Source: an uncultured Acidobacteriota bacterium (lineage in GTDB: Bacteria; Acidobacteriota; UBA6911; CAINFC01). Taken from it: a DNA stretch of 37,551 nucleotides. Below the pieces are notes generated by a model that was not told where the DNA came from, did not search any database, and saw nothing but the letters and a program-made list of their open reading frames with translations. Below, one piece after another: positions 1-9,679 of this stretch. Location of the stretch: positions 1-37,551 of the forward strand of contig CAINFC010000038.1 of assembly GCA_903847975.1 (NCBI GenBank), read 5' to 3'. The first letter of the stretch is position 1; the number at the start of each line of letters is the position of its first letter. The position numbers and the translations under genes are program-made.

Positions 1-1560
1 AACTGGCCATCAGAAAAGCACGGGGTTTTAAGAGTTACGCAGTGGCTGAAACCGCCCTTTATCATGAACTTGGCCGTCTTCCCGAGCCTGAGTTCACCCA
101 TAGATTCTGTTGACGAGGCAACATTTTTAACACACGTCTCAAAATCAACGCGATTGTTGCACACAATTTTTCTCGGGCGTAGCTGATAGCCACTCATCTT
201 GCGTTTCACTCCGCGTGGATTGATGCGGGCCCGACTCGACACAACACGTTCCTCCAGGATTTCCGAAAGCACGGTTTCATGAAATGCCTTCCAGTCCTGA
301 GGGGGGAACGGACGCGAAGCGCGTCATTTTCCGGCGAATCACTCGAACGGTATGTAAAAATGAAAGCTGATCTGGATCCAAATCTTCCTTCAAAGCAGCT
401 TCATGCATGAGACTACGGATGGCAAAGTGGGCTAGCATAAATCCATAGAACTCCTGCTTGACCAAGTCCGGCGTCTTGCTCCGCAACACAATTTTAGCAC
501 CGCGTAAGTGGGTCTTAAGTTCGTCTAACGCCGTTTCTATCTCCCAGCGCTCATGGTACAAAGCTGCCAATTCCGAGGCAGGCGCCGAGTCCGGATCCAG
601 AATGGTTGTCAACAGCCTATAAATCGGCTCTGCGTCCGTAATACCCTCCAGAGTATATTCTATTACTCGAACCGTAACTCCGTTGCGCTGATGCCGCCGA
701 TCTTTGGTCGAGGGATAGACTGTGCTCAGATAGGAATCATCGACAAGCCGTTTCTCACAGGGAAGAGAAAGGTTTTTTTTCACTCTCCAGAGCAAATCTG
801 CCTTATCGGCGCGTGCTTTGTTCCACAACTCGAATCCGTAAAAATTACGGTCTGCCAAACACATCATCCCTTGTCGTAAAAAAGACAGAACCCCTTCAGC
901 CAGAGTGAGTTCTCCGGTGCTACAGCCTCCCATCTGTGTTCCAAACAATACATGCGTGCCGTTTTCGACCAGGGATACAAAGCGCACTTGAGGATAGGCG
1001 CTCTCCCCTCGGTTTGCCGATGGTCGCCCAAATGTCTTTTCATTTTCCCTCTCGTCAGCAACATCCATGGTGCTTCCATCCAGGCTCACTAAATGCCATT
1101 TCCGATACCAGGCACCCTTAGTGCTTTCACCGGCAATCGGCATGACGATTTCATCGTGCAGTTGCCGAACAGGTTGGGATCCGAGCCGTGTGCGAGCTTG
1201 CGAAATTCCCGACTTTCCCGTAACCTTGACACGTGCCCCTGGATCGATCAACCAATGAATTCCTTCTATAAGGCACCTCAAAACTTCACGGTAGGAAGAT
1301 TGTGCGTAGAGCGCTAAGGCAATAACATAATAAACAACGACATGGGCCGGTAAATCCCTTTTACGAATGCTTGCTTTGTTTGCCTTTGCTAAAATCGCTT
1401 CAATGGAAGCCGCGGGAAAAGTTTTGGCTATAACTCCAAGACTGATGTAATCCGTTATGCGACTTCCACTTGGAAGTTGTGCAACTGTTCGTGCCATAAG
1501 TGGTCCTCCTGCTGTTTTTTTTCAACAGGATACCACATAAATTACGCTAAGTGAACAGTA
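1..1560 (-). mobile_element. IS4-family insertion sequence, partial (runs off left edge)
   Basis: The element is defined by its DDE transposase (277-1497) and by sequence on both sides of it. Upstream of the transposase start there is an AT-richer stretch (about 1500-1560), and the host-type hairpin element begins at about 1569, so I place the right boundary near 1560. Downstream of the transposase stop the coding signal continues in another frame to position 1, so the left end is outside the window. I could not identify terminal inverted repeats or a target-site duplication. The boundaries are therefore approximate; only the presence of an IS4-type element is firm. Confidence 0.6.
277..1497 (-). 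CDS. IS4-family DDE transposase, frameshifted near its C-terminus
   Basis: This is a 406-residue transposase that cuts and rejoins the ends of its element. The N-terminal region (about 20-105) resembles the IS4 transposase N-terminal domain. The catalytic core shows D140 in the SLDGST motif, D216 in LADRNFYG, and the Y-2-R-3-E-6-K signature as Y314, R317, E321 and K328. A strong AGGAGG site precedes the ATG. The reading frame ends early: at a run of six C (minus strand, 301-306) it slips into SGLEGIS-stop. Removing one C restores the expected IS4 tail (QDWKAFHETVLSEILEERVV, then SSRARINPRGVKRKMS), which stays open to the window edge. Either the gene is broken, the run is a sequencing or assembly error, or the slip is programmed. 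I regard decay or an assembly error as more likely, because the missing tail is conserved in the family. Confidence 0.9.
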   Translation of the reverse strand: MARTVAQLPSGSRITDYISLGVIAKTFPAASIEAILAKANKASIRKRDLPAHVVVYYVIALALYAQSSYREVLRCLIEGIHWLIDPGARVKVTGKSGISQARTRLGSQPVRQLHDEIVMPIAGESTKGAWYRKWHLVSLDGSTMDVADERENEKTFGRPSANRGESAYPQVRFVSLVENGTHVLFGTQMGGCSTGELTLAEGVLSFLRQGMMCLADRNFYGFELWNKARADKADLLWRVKKNLSLPCEKRLVDDSYLSTVYPSTKDRRHQRNGVTVRVIEYTLEGITDAEPIYRLLTTILDPDSAPASELAALYHERWEIETALDELKTHLRGAKIVLRSKTPDLVKQEFYGFMLAHFAIRSLMHEAALKEDLDPDQLSFLHTVRVIRRKMTRFASVPPSGLEGIS

Positions 1561-1568
1561 TTGGGAAT

Positions 1569-1698
1569 AGCCCTGAAGGGGCGGCCTAATAGAAACGAAC
1601 AATTGGAATCAGGTCGCCCCTTCAGGGCTTTGATTCCCGAATGCCATCCTTCCCGGGGCTTCACCCCGGGCTGAGGATATTGGAGGCTTTCAGCCTCC
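1569..1698. repeat. Three-hairpin intergenic element
   Basis: The gap 1498-1882 holds three successive palindromes. The first has 19-nt arms (1569-1587 and 1611-1629, one mismatch) built on CCTGAAGGGGCG. The second is CCCGGGG-CTTCA-CCCCGGG (1652-1670). The third is GGAGGCT-TTC-AGCCTCC (1682-1698). A similarly organised set lies at 6874-6960. Such clusters of short GC-rich palindromes between genes are a known style of dispersed repeat (REP-like). None has the poly-U tail of an intrinsic terminator. Confidence 0.75.
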
Positions 1699-1800
1699 TT
1701 CAAGACTTTCTACCGGGTCGTCTTCCCTTATAAGGGGGCAAAAACCGAAAGCACCGCAACTGCTTCGATCATACCATTGCTGTTGCTATATTTCCTTTCC

Positions 1801-1830
1801 TTGATTTTCTTTTGGGGCTGCGGATAGAAT
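1801..1830 (+). promoter_or_regulatory. Putative sigma70-type promoter for the sensor-kinase pair
   Basis: A TTGATT box (1801-1806) is separated by 18 nt from TAGAAT (1825-1830). The predicted start of transcription near 1837 leaves a leader of about 45 nt before the ATG at 1883. The match is reasonable but not perfect, and the stretch is AT-rich, so a chance match is possible. Confidence 0.5.
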
Positions 1831-1882
1831 GAGGAAAGTCAAACGGTACAAAATTGATTTGTAGGAGCATGGAAGGGCGAGG

Positions 1883-4267
1883 ATGAGTGAGCGAAATTCT
1901 CCGGATGACCCCGAAAAGCAGAGCAGCTCCGCACGGAGCGGACAATCCCTGCGCAAAATCATTCCCAACGCCTACCTCCGTTCGGCGCTCATTCCCATTT
2001 TCGTGATTGAAGTCGCCCTGATTGTCGTCTACTTCGGGATCAGCTACTTCATTACCAGTAAAAACGAAGAGATCCATACCAAAAACCTGGCCAATAGCCG
2101 GGAAGTCCTTCTGGCGGAAATCCGCCAGGTCATCCCGGAAATCGTGAGCGGCCATTCCCGGAAGGTGAACCTCGAGCTGCATGCCGTTTCCACTTCCATG
2201 AAACTGCTGCAAAAGGAAAACACCCGCTTTTTTGAAGCGCCCTCCCGCTTCCGAATCCCCGGCAGCGAGCCGAAATTCGCCTTTGCCCCCAATGGCGTCT
2301 TCTACAAGACAAACCAGGAAGGGTGCAGCCTGTTTTATGCTTCCAACACCCGAATCACCGTTGCGGAGCGCAGCAAGGCAAGGGACACGGAGACCTTCGA
2401 TCCCCTTTATGCGCTGGCCATCCAGAGCAACCCGATCATTGTCGCCGCCTATTTCAACAGCTGGGACAACATGAACCGCCTCTGCCCTTTCATCCCGAAG
2501 GTCTACGAGCAGTACCCTGCAGAAATTAAAATGACCAATTACAATTTCTACTACCTGGCGGATGCGGCTCACGATCCGAAGCGGGAACCGGCCTGGACGG
2601 GTGCCTACCTGGATCCGGCGGGCCAGGGGTGGATGGTCTCCTGCGTCGCTCCCATCTACCGCGGGGATTTTATGGAAGGGGTTACCGGTCTCGATGTGAC
2701 CATCGAAAAAATGGTCCAGCAGGTGCTCAACCTGCGCATGCCGTGGGAGGCGTCCGCCATTCTGGTGGACGCCGACGGTGTGATTCTGGCCATGCCGGAG
2801 GCGGTGGAGAAGATCCTGGGGCTGCGGGAGCTGAAACAGCACACTTACAGCCAGACCGTTTCCAAGGAAGTGGTCAAGCCGGAGGAGTTCAATCTTCTCA
2901 AGAGCAAGGATCCCAAGGTTGTGGAGCAGTTCCGCCAGGTGATGACCGGAACCGATCCGATTTATCCCATCCGGATTGGAGAAGAGGACTTTTTTCTTGC
3001 CCAGTCGGCCATCCCGGAAACCGGATGGCGCCTGATGGCGCTGGTCAACCGGTCGAAGGTATTCCAGCCGATCATGCAAGCGGACCGGCTGGCCCGGGAG
3101 CAGAGCAGCCAGCTGCACGTACTGTCGAGGCGGATCGGTTATGCGGCCATCTTCGTCATGCTGGCATTTTATGTGGTATTTTTCGCTTACCTGGTCCGCA
3201 AGTCCGACCGGCTTTCCGATGCGATCTGCCAGCCGATCGGAAGGCTGACGGATGCCACCGGGCGGATGGGCAAGGGAGAGGATTTTGCCCTGCTCTCCAT
3301 GGCCGGCATCGAAGAGCTGGACCGGCTTTCAGAGGACTTCAACCGCCTGGGAAAAGAGCTCAAAGCCCGGACCCGGGAGCTGGTGGAAGCCAACATTCGG
3401 CAAAAACTGATGGAAAAGGACGCGGAGATCGCCTACAGCGCCGGCCTTTTCGAATCGGCCAGTGCCTACCTGCACAACATCGGCAACACGCTTTCCGGAA
3501 TTGACGGAAATCTGCTTAAGGTCCGCGCCATTGCCCAGATTTCCGACGAGTTTCCGGAGATCTTCCGGCTGATGCGGGATGCCCACCGGGAAGCTCTGGA
3601 AGCGAAAGGAAAACCGGACCGGCTCCCGGTTCTCCTGGACCGCCTGGAGAAGCTGCTGCAAGCGAAAGCGTTCCCGGAATTGAAAATGGTTCTGGACGAT
3701 ATCAGCCGGCAGCACGAGCACATGATTCAGACCATCCGGCACCAGCAGGCTACCTTCGTGAGCGAGAAGCGGTCGGCTTCCTCCTTCCTGCAGAAGCTGG
3801 ACATGGCGGAGCTGGTGGAAGGGGTGGCTGCCGGTTGCAAGGATTTTTTCGTTCAAAGCCGAATCGAGCTGCAAATGGATATGGACCGCTCCATCCATCT
3901 CGAGGGCCAGAAAAATCCGCTGATCCACGGCCTTTTCAACCTTTTCAAAAACGCCTGCGAATCGATCGAGCTGAGCAGCTCCCCGGAAAGAAAAATCAGC
4001 ATTTCGCTCCAGAGACTCAAGGGGGACGGAGCACGGGCGGAAATCCGGGTTTCCGATACCGGCGGGGGGATCCCCCCGGAGAATATGCCCAAGCTTTTCC
4101 GGGCCGGCTTTACCACCAAGCCCAACGGCCATGGGCTGGGGCTCCATTCCTTCTGCACTTTTCTCAATGAAAATTCCGGATCGATCCGTGCGGAAAGCGA
4201 CGGCTTAGGGCAGGGAGCGGTTTTTATTGTGGAGATTCCCTATGAACCGAAGAATCCTGATCGCTGA
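1883..4267 (+). CDS. Membrane sensor histidine kinase (Cache-HAMP-HATPase)
   Basis: This is a 794-residue kinase. A transmembrane helix near residues 35-58 is followed by a long extracytoplasmic sensor of double-Cache type (about 60-415), a second helix (about 417-440), a HAMP linker and a coiled coil (about 440-515). The putative phospho-accepting histidine is H531 in [10 protein letters not shown], an atypical H-box like the LHNVGN type rather than the common SHELRTP type. The ATPase domain has an N-box with N690 (NACESI), a G1 box at D725 (DTGGGIPP) and the loop [20 protein letters not shown] six bases upstream supports the ATG at 1883. It overlaps the next gene by 26 nt, so the two are translationally coupled and probably share a pathway. 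The ligand is unknown; its sensor resembles that of the PP2C protein at 22549-25005. Confidence 0.9.
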   Translation: MSERNSPDDPEKQSSSARSGQSLRKIIPNAYLRSALIPIFVIEVALIVVYFGISYFITSKNEEIHTKNLANSREVLLAEIRQVIPEIVSGHSRKVNLELHAVSTSMKLLQKENTRFFEAPSRFRIPGSEPKFAFAPNGVFYKTNQEGCSLFYASNTRITVAERSKARDTETFDPLYALAIQSNPIIVAAYFNSWDNMNRLCPFIPKVYEQYPAEIKMTNYNFYYLADAAHDPKREPAWTGAYLDPAGQGWMVSCVAPIYRGDFMEGVTGLDVTIEKMVQQVLNLRMPWEASAILVDADGVILAMPEAVEKILGLRELKQHTYSQTVSKEVVKPEEFNLLKSKDPKVVEQFRQVMTGTDPIYPIRIGEEDFFLAQSAIPETGWRLMALVNRSKVFQPIMQADRLAREQSSQLHVLSRRIGYAAIFVMLAFYVVFFAYLVRKSDRLSDAICQPIGRLTDATGRMGKGEDFALLSMAGIEELDRLSEDFNRLGKELKARTRELVEANIRQKLMEKDAEIAYSAGLFESASAYLHNIGNTLSGIDGNLLKVRAIAQISDEFPEIFRLMRDAHREALEAKGKPDRLPVLLDRLEKLLQAKAFPELKMVLDDISRQHEHMIQTIRHQQATFVSEKRSASSFLQKLDMAELVEGVAAGCKDFFVQSRIELQMDMDRSIHLEGQKNPLIHGLFNLFKNACESIELSSSPERKISISLQRLKGDGARAEIRVSDTGGGIPPENMPKLFRAGFTTKPNGHGLGLHSFCTFLNENSGSIRAESDGLGQGAVFIVEIPYEPKNPDR

Positions 4268-6803
4268 CGACGATCCGGACGTAATGCAGCATTACCGGCT
4301 GGTTCTGCGGGGGAACTATTCCATGAGTTTCTTCCGGGAAGAAACGGAGGACGGTTTTGAAGTGGAGTCTTTTTCCGACGGGTCGCTTCTTTTGGAGCGG
4401 TTCCGGTCCGACTACGAAGCGGGTATCCTGACGCCGCTATGCATCCTCGACCTGCGCATGATCCGCATGGGAGGCATGGCTGCCGCAGAGGCCATACGGC
4501 GGATCGATCCCAAAGTGGTGATCCTGATCATTTCCGCCTTTTCCGACGTGAAGCCTTCGGAAATACGCCAGCGGCTCAGACAGGATATCTATTTCATGCG
4601 GAAGCCGTTCAACTCCGACGAGTTCTACACCCTGGTTCACTCCCTGGTCCTGGGCTGGAACAGCCGGATGGCCCTGGAGCTGGAAGCCGCGGCGCGGGCC
4701 GAAAGCGAGGAGCGCTGGCAGTTCGCCCTGGAGGGCGCGGAGGACGGGGTGTGGGACTGGGATGCGGAAACCAACCGGGTATTTTTCTCGCGCCGGTGGA
4801 AGAGCATGCTGGGGTACGAGGAGCACGAAATCAGCGATGAGCTCCGGGAGTGGGAAAGCCGCGTGCACCCGGATGACCTGGAAAAATGCCTGGGTGAACT
4901 CCAGAGTTATTTCAGCGGCGAAACCGGGGCGTATCGATCCGAACACCGGGTCCGATGCAAGGACGGCACCTACAAGTGGATTCTGGACCGGGGCAAAGTG
5001 GTGAAATGGGCGGCCGCCCGGCAGCCCAAGAGGGTGATCGGCGTACATACCGACATCTCGCGCCAGAAAGTTACGGAGGATAGCCTTCGCGAGGCCAACC
5101 GCCGCCTGGAAGAGGCTACCCAGCTGGCCAATCAGGCCAATGCTGCCAAAAGCGAATTTCTGGCCAATATGAGCCATGAAATCCGGACCCCGATGAACGG
5201 AGTGATCGGAATGACCGGTCTGCTGCTGGATACCGATCTGAGCGACGAGCAGCGGTACTATGCCTCGGTGGTTCAGTCCAGCAGCCAGTCGCTGCTCTCC
5301 ATCATCAACGATATCCTGGATTTTTCCAAGATCGAGGCCCGGCGCCTGGAACTGGAAAAAATGGATTTTGAGCTCTATTCCCTTTTGAACGAAACCGTGG
5401 AGATGCTTTCATTCCGGGCCAGAGAAAAAGGGCTGATGCTCTCCGCGCGGATCGATCCCAGCGTGCCGCCCTTCCTTTACGGCGATCCGGGGCGGCTGCG
5501 CCAGATCCTGACCAACATGATCGGGAACGCCATCAAATTCACTCCCGAGGGATCGGTTTCCGTCCTGGTGGAGCATGAAGCGGACACGGAGGAAGGCGTC
5601 AAAATCCGCTTCAGCGTTTCCGACACGGGGATCGGCATACCGGGGGAAAAGATTGTCACCCTGTTCAAGCCTTTCACCCAGGCGGACGGTTCCACCAGCC
5701 GAAAATACGGTGGTACGGGCCTGGGCCTGGCCATTTCCCGCTCTCTGGCGGAATTGATGGGCGGGGAGGTGGGCGTGGAAAGCGAGCTCAACCAGGGATC
5801 CGTTTTCTGGTTTACTGCCGTATTCGGAATTCCCGAGGAGGAAAACCTGACCGGTGTGCCGTCGGAATCCTCTGCCTTGCGCGAAAAAACGGTTGCCGAA
5901 GGCTGGGAGTGGCGTCCCCAGGAAAGCCGGGAGGAGGAGCCGGCCGCGGTGCTGGCTGCGGAAAGTCCGGCAGGCGGCAAACGGAAGAGAATCCTGATTG
6001 CCGAGGACAATCCCATCAACCAGGCCGTGGCTGCCAAACTGGTTGAAAAAATGGGGTATCGGGCCGACCTGGCCGCCAACGGGGTCGAGGCCCTTAACGC
6101 CCTGCAAAACCTGCCCTACGACCTGGTGCTGATGGATATTCAAATGCCCGAAATGGACGGTTTCGAGACTACCCGGCGGATACGCCAGGGAGAAGCCGGT
6201 GCGGAACTTTGCCATATCCCGATCATCGCCATGACGGCTCACGCCATGAAGGGCGACCGGGAGAAGTGCCTGCAAGGCGGAATGGACGGCTACCTCACCA
6301 AACCGATACCGGTAAAAGATCTTGCCCTGACCCTGCATCGCTGGCTTTCCTCCGAAAAAGAAAAAGGGGCAGAGCCATGCACCGACAGCCTGCCATCCGA
6401 AGAGGAATCTTTCGCCGGCGAGCCGGGGAGCTCTCCGGACCTTGTCGAGCCATGGCCCGAGAGCAAGCCGGTTTTCGACCGGGAGGGATTCATCATCCGG
6501 ATCATGGGAGATAAAACCCTAGCCTCCGAACTGATCGAAGATTTCCGTGGAGATTTTGCCATGCACTTTTCCGCCCTTAAAGCGGAAGTGGATGCCCGGA
6601 ACTGGGATCGCGCCTTTTTCCACGTCCACCAGATGAAAGGCTCCAGTTCGAATATGGGAGGAATGGCCCTGCAGGCGCTCGCCAGGCAGGCCGAGGGCTT
6701 CTGCCGGAACGAAAAGAAGGCGGCCCTGGAACAGATCCTGCCCATGCTGGAGCAGAATTACCATCGGCTCATGGAGCATCTGGAACAGCTCCTGAAAGAA
6801 TGA
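4242..6803 (+). CDS. Hybrid histidine kinase (REC-PAS-HisKA-HATPase-REC-HPt)
   Basis: This is an 853-residue soluble phosphorelay protein with no membrane segment. In order: an N-terminal receiver (acidic ADDDPD motif, phosphoacceptor D70 in ILDLRM, later K in MRKPF), a PAS domain with PAC-like tail (about 160-280), a coiled linker, HisKA with H312 ([12 protein letters not shown]), HATPase ([17 protein letters not shown]), a second receiver with D632 ([11 protein letters not shown]), and an HPt domain with H796 ([11 protein letters not shown]). I chose the ATG at 4242 because GGAG at 4231-4234 lies seven bases before it; a TTG fifteen bases upstream is a less likely start. The start lies inside the 3' end of the Cache kinase, so that kinase probably phosphorylates D70 directly. 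The final output regulator is not encoded next to it. Confidence 0.92.
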   Translation: MNRRILIADDDPDVMQHYRLVLRGNYSMSFFREETEDGFEVESFSDGSLLLERFRSDYEAGILTPLCILDLRMIRMGGMAAAEAIRRIDPKVVILIISAFSDVKPSEIRQRLRQDIYFMRKPFNSDEFYTLVHSLVLGWNSRMALELEAAARAESEERWQFALEGAEDGVWDWDAETNRVFFSRRWKSMLGYEEHEISDELREWESRVHPDDLEKCLGELQSYFSGETGAYRSEHRVRCKDGTYKWILDRGKVVKWAAARQPKRVIGVHTDISRQKVTEDSLREANRRLEEATQLANQANAAKSEFLANMSHEIRTPMNGVIGMTGLLLDTDLSDEQRYYASVVQSSSQSLLSIINDILDFSKIEARRLELEKMDFELYSLLNETVEMLSFRAREKGLMLSARIDPSVPPFLYGDPGRLRQILTNMIGNAIKFTPEGSVSVLVEHEADTEEGVKIRFSVSDTGIGIPGEKIVTLFKPFTQADGSTSRKYGGTGLGLAISRSLAELMGGEVGVESELNQGSVFWFTAVFGIPEEENLTGVPSESSALREKTVAEGWEWRPQESREEEPAAVLAAESPAGGKRKRILIAEDNPINQAVAAKLVEKMGYRADLAANGVEALNALQNLPYDLVLMDIQMPEMDGFETTRRIRQGEAGAELCHIPIIAMTAHAMKGDREKCLQGGMDGYLTKPIPVKDLALTLHRWLSSEKEKGAEPCTDSLPSEEESFAGEPGSSPDLVEPWPESKPVFDREGFIIRIMGDKTLASELIEDFRGDFAMHFSALKAEVDARNWDRAFFHVHQMKGSSSNMGGMALQALARQAEGFCRNEKKAALEQILPMLEQNYHRLMEHLEQLLKE

Positions 6804-6873
6804 TCCCCCGGCAAAAAGTCTGGCAGCTGCCTTTGGAAAGAGCTTTTCCTTCTCCGGAGCAAGTATTTGCAGG

Positions 6874-6960
6874 GCGGGCTGAAGGCCCGCTGACATGACA
6901 GCCTGGGGCTTCGCTACGCTCCACCCCAGGCTATTATATGCCGGGCCTTTGGCCCTTGGC
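6874..6960. repeat. Three-hairpin intergenic element, second example
   Basis: The convergent gap 6804-7184 begins with three palindromes: GCGGGC-loop-GCCCGC (6874-6890), AGCCTGGGG with CCCCAGGCT (6900-6908 and 6924-6932), and GGGCC-TTT-GGCCC (6943-6955). The layout and some of the core (for example GGGGCTTC between G-rich and C-rich arms) parallel 1569-1698, but the sequences are not simple copies. It could serve as a bidirectional barrier between the convergent genes; no U-tract supports a classical terminator. Confidence 0.65.
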
Positions 6961-7030
6961 TTGTTCCGGGAAAAATTATTAAGGACAATTTACCGGGCCA
7001 CCTGGAATGATGGAGCTGCAAAACCTGGCG

Positions 7031-7148
7031 GTTTGCGGGCGAAAGACCCTTCCGCTTTTCTTCCCGCTCTTCCTTAGTCTTCCTGTAAAACCTGGCATTT
7101 TACAGGAAGACGGGAAGATCAGGAAGGAAGAAAGAAGCCGTCCGTGCA
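7031..7148 (+). repeat. 118-nt inverted-repeat element, copy 1
   Basis: This element matches 28323-28440 in the same orientation over its whole length, with scattered substitutions and a changed loop. The core is a long imperfect inverted repeat: left arm 7060-7090 (CTTCCCGCTCTTCCTT then AGTCTTCCTGTAAAA) and right arm 7098-7130, with a loop of about seven bases. Conserved flanks are TGCGGGCGA on the left and GAAGCC-TCCGTGCA on the right. It carries no gene. It lies in the convergent gap between the hybrid kinase and the VIT/VWA gene. A small non-autonomous mobile element or a REP-like repeat would fit. Confidence 0.8.
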
Positions 7149-7184
7149 GGTCGGATGGGGAGACCTTTTTCGGGAGTTCGCCGC

Positions 7185-9605
7185 TTATCGGATGCCGGCC
7201 GGGGCGGGCGCCGGGCCGATAAACACGACCTCCTTCAATCGGAGCAGGGCCTGGAGCTGTGCGGCCGCCACGCGGCCGACGATCCGGAGGGCGCCGGGCG
7301 CCGCGTATTGCATGCGGAAGCCGTTCTTCTTCAGCTCCGCCAGCACTTCCGGGGCGGCGCTGCTGAGCCGGATTTCCACCTCCACCTCCCGTGCCGCCGC
7401 TCCCTTTCCGGCTTCTTCCAGCCAGGTCTGAACCCGGGGATGCACGCGGCTGGAATCGAGTTTGGCCTTGGACTCTTCCCGTGCCGGACGGTTGGCCTCC
7501 TTATCGGCGGATGTTACCTCCATGCGGTTTTCCTGCCTGGGGGAGCCGAATACTCCGCCTATGGCCGCCGCCATTTTCACGGGCGCGAACGACATCATGG
7601 GGGAAGTGGAGGCTGGCGGTACAGCAGCATCTTTGGACGTCGTGCCGAATACGCCCTCATAGCTGACCCCATCGGGCATTTCCACGGGGACCAGCACCTG
7701 GCGGGGGATTCCGCCTTCGTGAACCGTCTGCTCCTCCACGGCGATAAAGGAGGTGAAGGGAGTCATGATCCGGAATTCCAGGCCCAGGCTGGTGATCTGC
7801 TCGCGCAGCTCCGGGCGCAGGCTGCCCGACGGCAGGCCGCCCCAGTCCTCCGCGGAAAGCTCTTCCACGCGGTGCCGGGCCCAGAGTGCCGCCAGCGCTT
7901 CATGCTTCGGCTCCGAAGCCGGGAATTCCACCAGGATGCTGCGGGTGAAGTTGCGCAATCCCTGCCGGCCGGTCATGCGCACCACGCCGCGGGCCGGGGC
8001 GGTGAAGCGGCCGGTGACCAGGAGCGGCTTGGCGGCAAAAAGATCCGGCAGCCGCGAGGGCTGCACGTCGGCGGCCGGCAGCCAGCTGAAGTCGAGTTGG
8101 ATGTCGGTCAGAAGCGGCTGGCGGATCCGCTCGTGAAACTTCCGGGCGGCTTTGCCGCCGTCCTCGGACAACGAGACGTAATCCACCTCGCCCCGGCTTT
8201 CCCGCGCCATGCGGTCCAGCAGAAACCGGTTGACGGAATTGCCGATGCCGAAGGAAAAAACCCGGGCGTTCGGGTGACGGCGGACCTCCCCAACGATTTC
8301 CATGTCATTGCCGACGTATCCGTCCGTCATGAAGCAGACGATCCGGATCTTCCCCGCTTCGCCGCTGGGCTGCAGGGCGGCGCGGATGGCCTTCATCATC
8401 TCCGTTCCCCCGCTTCCCTGGCGCGATGCCAGAAAGCTGTCGGCCTGCCGCAGGTTTCCGGGAGTGGCCGGGACCGGCTCCGGGAACAGGATGTGGGTGT
8501 CCCCGGCGAAGGTGATCAGGTTGAAGGTGTCGTGCGGGTAGAGGCCGGACAGGGCCAGCCGCATGGTCTCCTTGGCCTTTTCGATCGGGGGGCCGCTCAT
8601 CGAGCCGGAGGTGTCCAGGACAAAAACCAGCTCCTTGGGCGTGATGCTCTCTACCGCCGGGCGCTCCGGCGGCTGGACCATCAGCGCAAAAAATCCGCCC
8701 CGGGTTCCGCGGGTGACAAACAGGGCGTCCCCGATCGTGCCGGAGGCCAGCTGGTAGCGGAGGATAAAGTCCTTGTTCGGGATGGTGGCCAGGTCCTGCA
8801 GCCGGACAATGGCTTTGCCGGGTTCCCGGGAATCGGTGGCGATGCGATGGCTTGGGGAGGAGATGTCCCGGATCGGCATCCCGGCATCGATACGCACTTC
8901 GATATCGATGTCGTGTCCGGCCCGGGTTCCCGGCGGAGTGACCGGCGGAGTGATCCGGGAAGCGTCCGGAACCTGCGCGGTATCCGGAGCCCAGCCTCCC
9001 CCGGAGCGGCTGCCGCTGGCCTGGCCCGGGATATAGCGCGGGCCCACCACCATCGGGAAGGTAAATTCGTACCGGGCCTCCTCGTAAGGCAGAGCCTGCA
9101 GGTAGGAGAGCGTAATGCGCACCTTGGCTCCCGGAGCGATATTGGTTACCGACTGAGTGAAAATGTTGGGGCGCTCCTGGTCCAGGAGGGCTGCGGTCTG
9201 GCCCCGCTGCCGGGCCTGTTCAAAAATCTGCCGGGCCTCTTCGCGGCGCCGCATGACGCCGCGGATCCGCCGCATGCCGATCTCCATCAGCATGTCGTCC
9301 ACGGCGGCATCGTGCGGCAAAGGGAAGGTATAGACCGCTTCCACCTTGTCGCTGGAGCGGTTCACAAAATCCTGCGTAACGGTGACGCGCGACAGGAATC
9401 CGGTCACGTCCGCCGTCACGGAAGTGTGCTGCAGGGGGCATTCCCCGACCGGCTGCCCAAGGCGGTCCGTCAGATAAAGCGTGCCCTGGGTGGCGAATCG
9501 GGAGGGGGGAGGCAGTTGCTTCTGTCCGAAAGCGGGGATCAGGAGCAGGAAGGCAATCCACCCGTTCCACAGGAACGGGGTGCATCTTTTGTTTCGTTCA
9601 GCCAT
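7185..9605 (-). CDS. Exported VIT and VWA domain protein
   Basis: This 806-residue protein has an N-terminal signal-like hydrophobic segment (about 13-27, ending AFGQ). A VIT domain (about 40-170) is recognisable by the PLPHDAAVDDM and REEARQIFEQA motifs typical of inter-alpha-trypsin-inhibitor-like proteins. A von Willebrand A domain follows, with an intact metal-ion-dependent adhesion site: D331 in DTSGSMSG, plus later GGTEM and MTDG. The last 200 residues are variable, with a low-complexity stretch and a terminal alpha/beta segment. VIT-VWA proteins are envelope proteins thought to bind other proteins; no sortase motif is seen. A good GGAG site precedes the ATG. It is the third gene of a minus-strand unit after a sigma factor and its anti-sigma-like partner (74 nt gap), which suggests it is made under the same envelope-related control. 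Confidence 0.88.
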   Translation of the reverse strand: MAERNKRCTPFLWNGWIAFLLLIPAFGQKQLPPPSRFATQGTLYLTDRLGQPVGECPLQHTSVTADVTGFLSRVTVTQDFVNRSSDKVEAVYTFPLPHDAAVDDMLMEIGMRRIRGVMRRREEARQIFEQARQRGQTAALLDQERPNIFTQSVTNIAPGAKVRITLSYLQALPYEEARYEFTFPMVVGPRYIPGQASGSRSGGGWAPDTAQVPDASRITPPVTPPGTRAGHDIDIEVRIDAGMPIRDISSPSHRIATDSREPGKAIVRLQDLATIPNKDFILRYQLASGTIGDALFVTRGTRGGFFALMVQPPERPAVESITPKELVFVLDTSGSMSGPPIEKAKETMRLALSGLYPHDTFNLITFAGDTHILFPEPVPATPGNLRQADSFLASRQGSGGTEMMKAIRAALQPSGEAGKIRIVCFMTDGYVGNDMEIVGEVRRHPNARVFSFGIGNSVNRFLLDRMARESRGEVDYVSLSEDGGKAARKFHERIRQPLLTDIQLDFSWLPAADVQPSRLPDLFAAKPLLVTGRFTAPARGVVRMTGRQGLRNFTRSILVEFPASEPKHEALAALWARHRVEELSAEDWGGLPSGSLRPELREQITSLGLEFRIMTPFTSFIAVEEQTVHEGGIPRQVLVPVEMPDGVSYEGVFGTTSKDAAVPPASTSPMMSFAPVKMAAAIGGVFGSPRQENRMEVTSADKEANRPAREESKAKLDSSRVHPRVQTWLEEAGKGAAAREVEVEIRLSSAAPEVLAELKKNGFRMQYAAPGALRIVGRVAAAQLQALLRLKEVVFIGPAPAPAGIR

Positions 9606-9679
9606 GATGGTCTCCTTTCAGGTTTCATGGCTGTAATGCCTTTGGGCGGGGAATCCTTTCACCCCAAAATAAATATTTT

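Noticed and set aside
34-1556. TTACGC-containing motifs near both sides of the transposase (about 35-52 and 1541-1556) as IS ends
   Set aside because: They are in direct, not inverted, orientation and match over few bases; the left one also lies in the coding tail.
7031-7148. Repeats as a CRISPR array or a rho-independent terminator
   Set aside because: There are no regularly spaced short repeats with spacers, and the stem is followed by purine-rich sequence rather than a U-tract.
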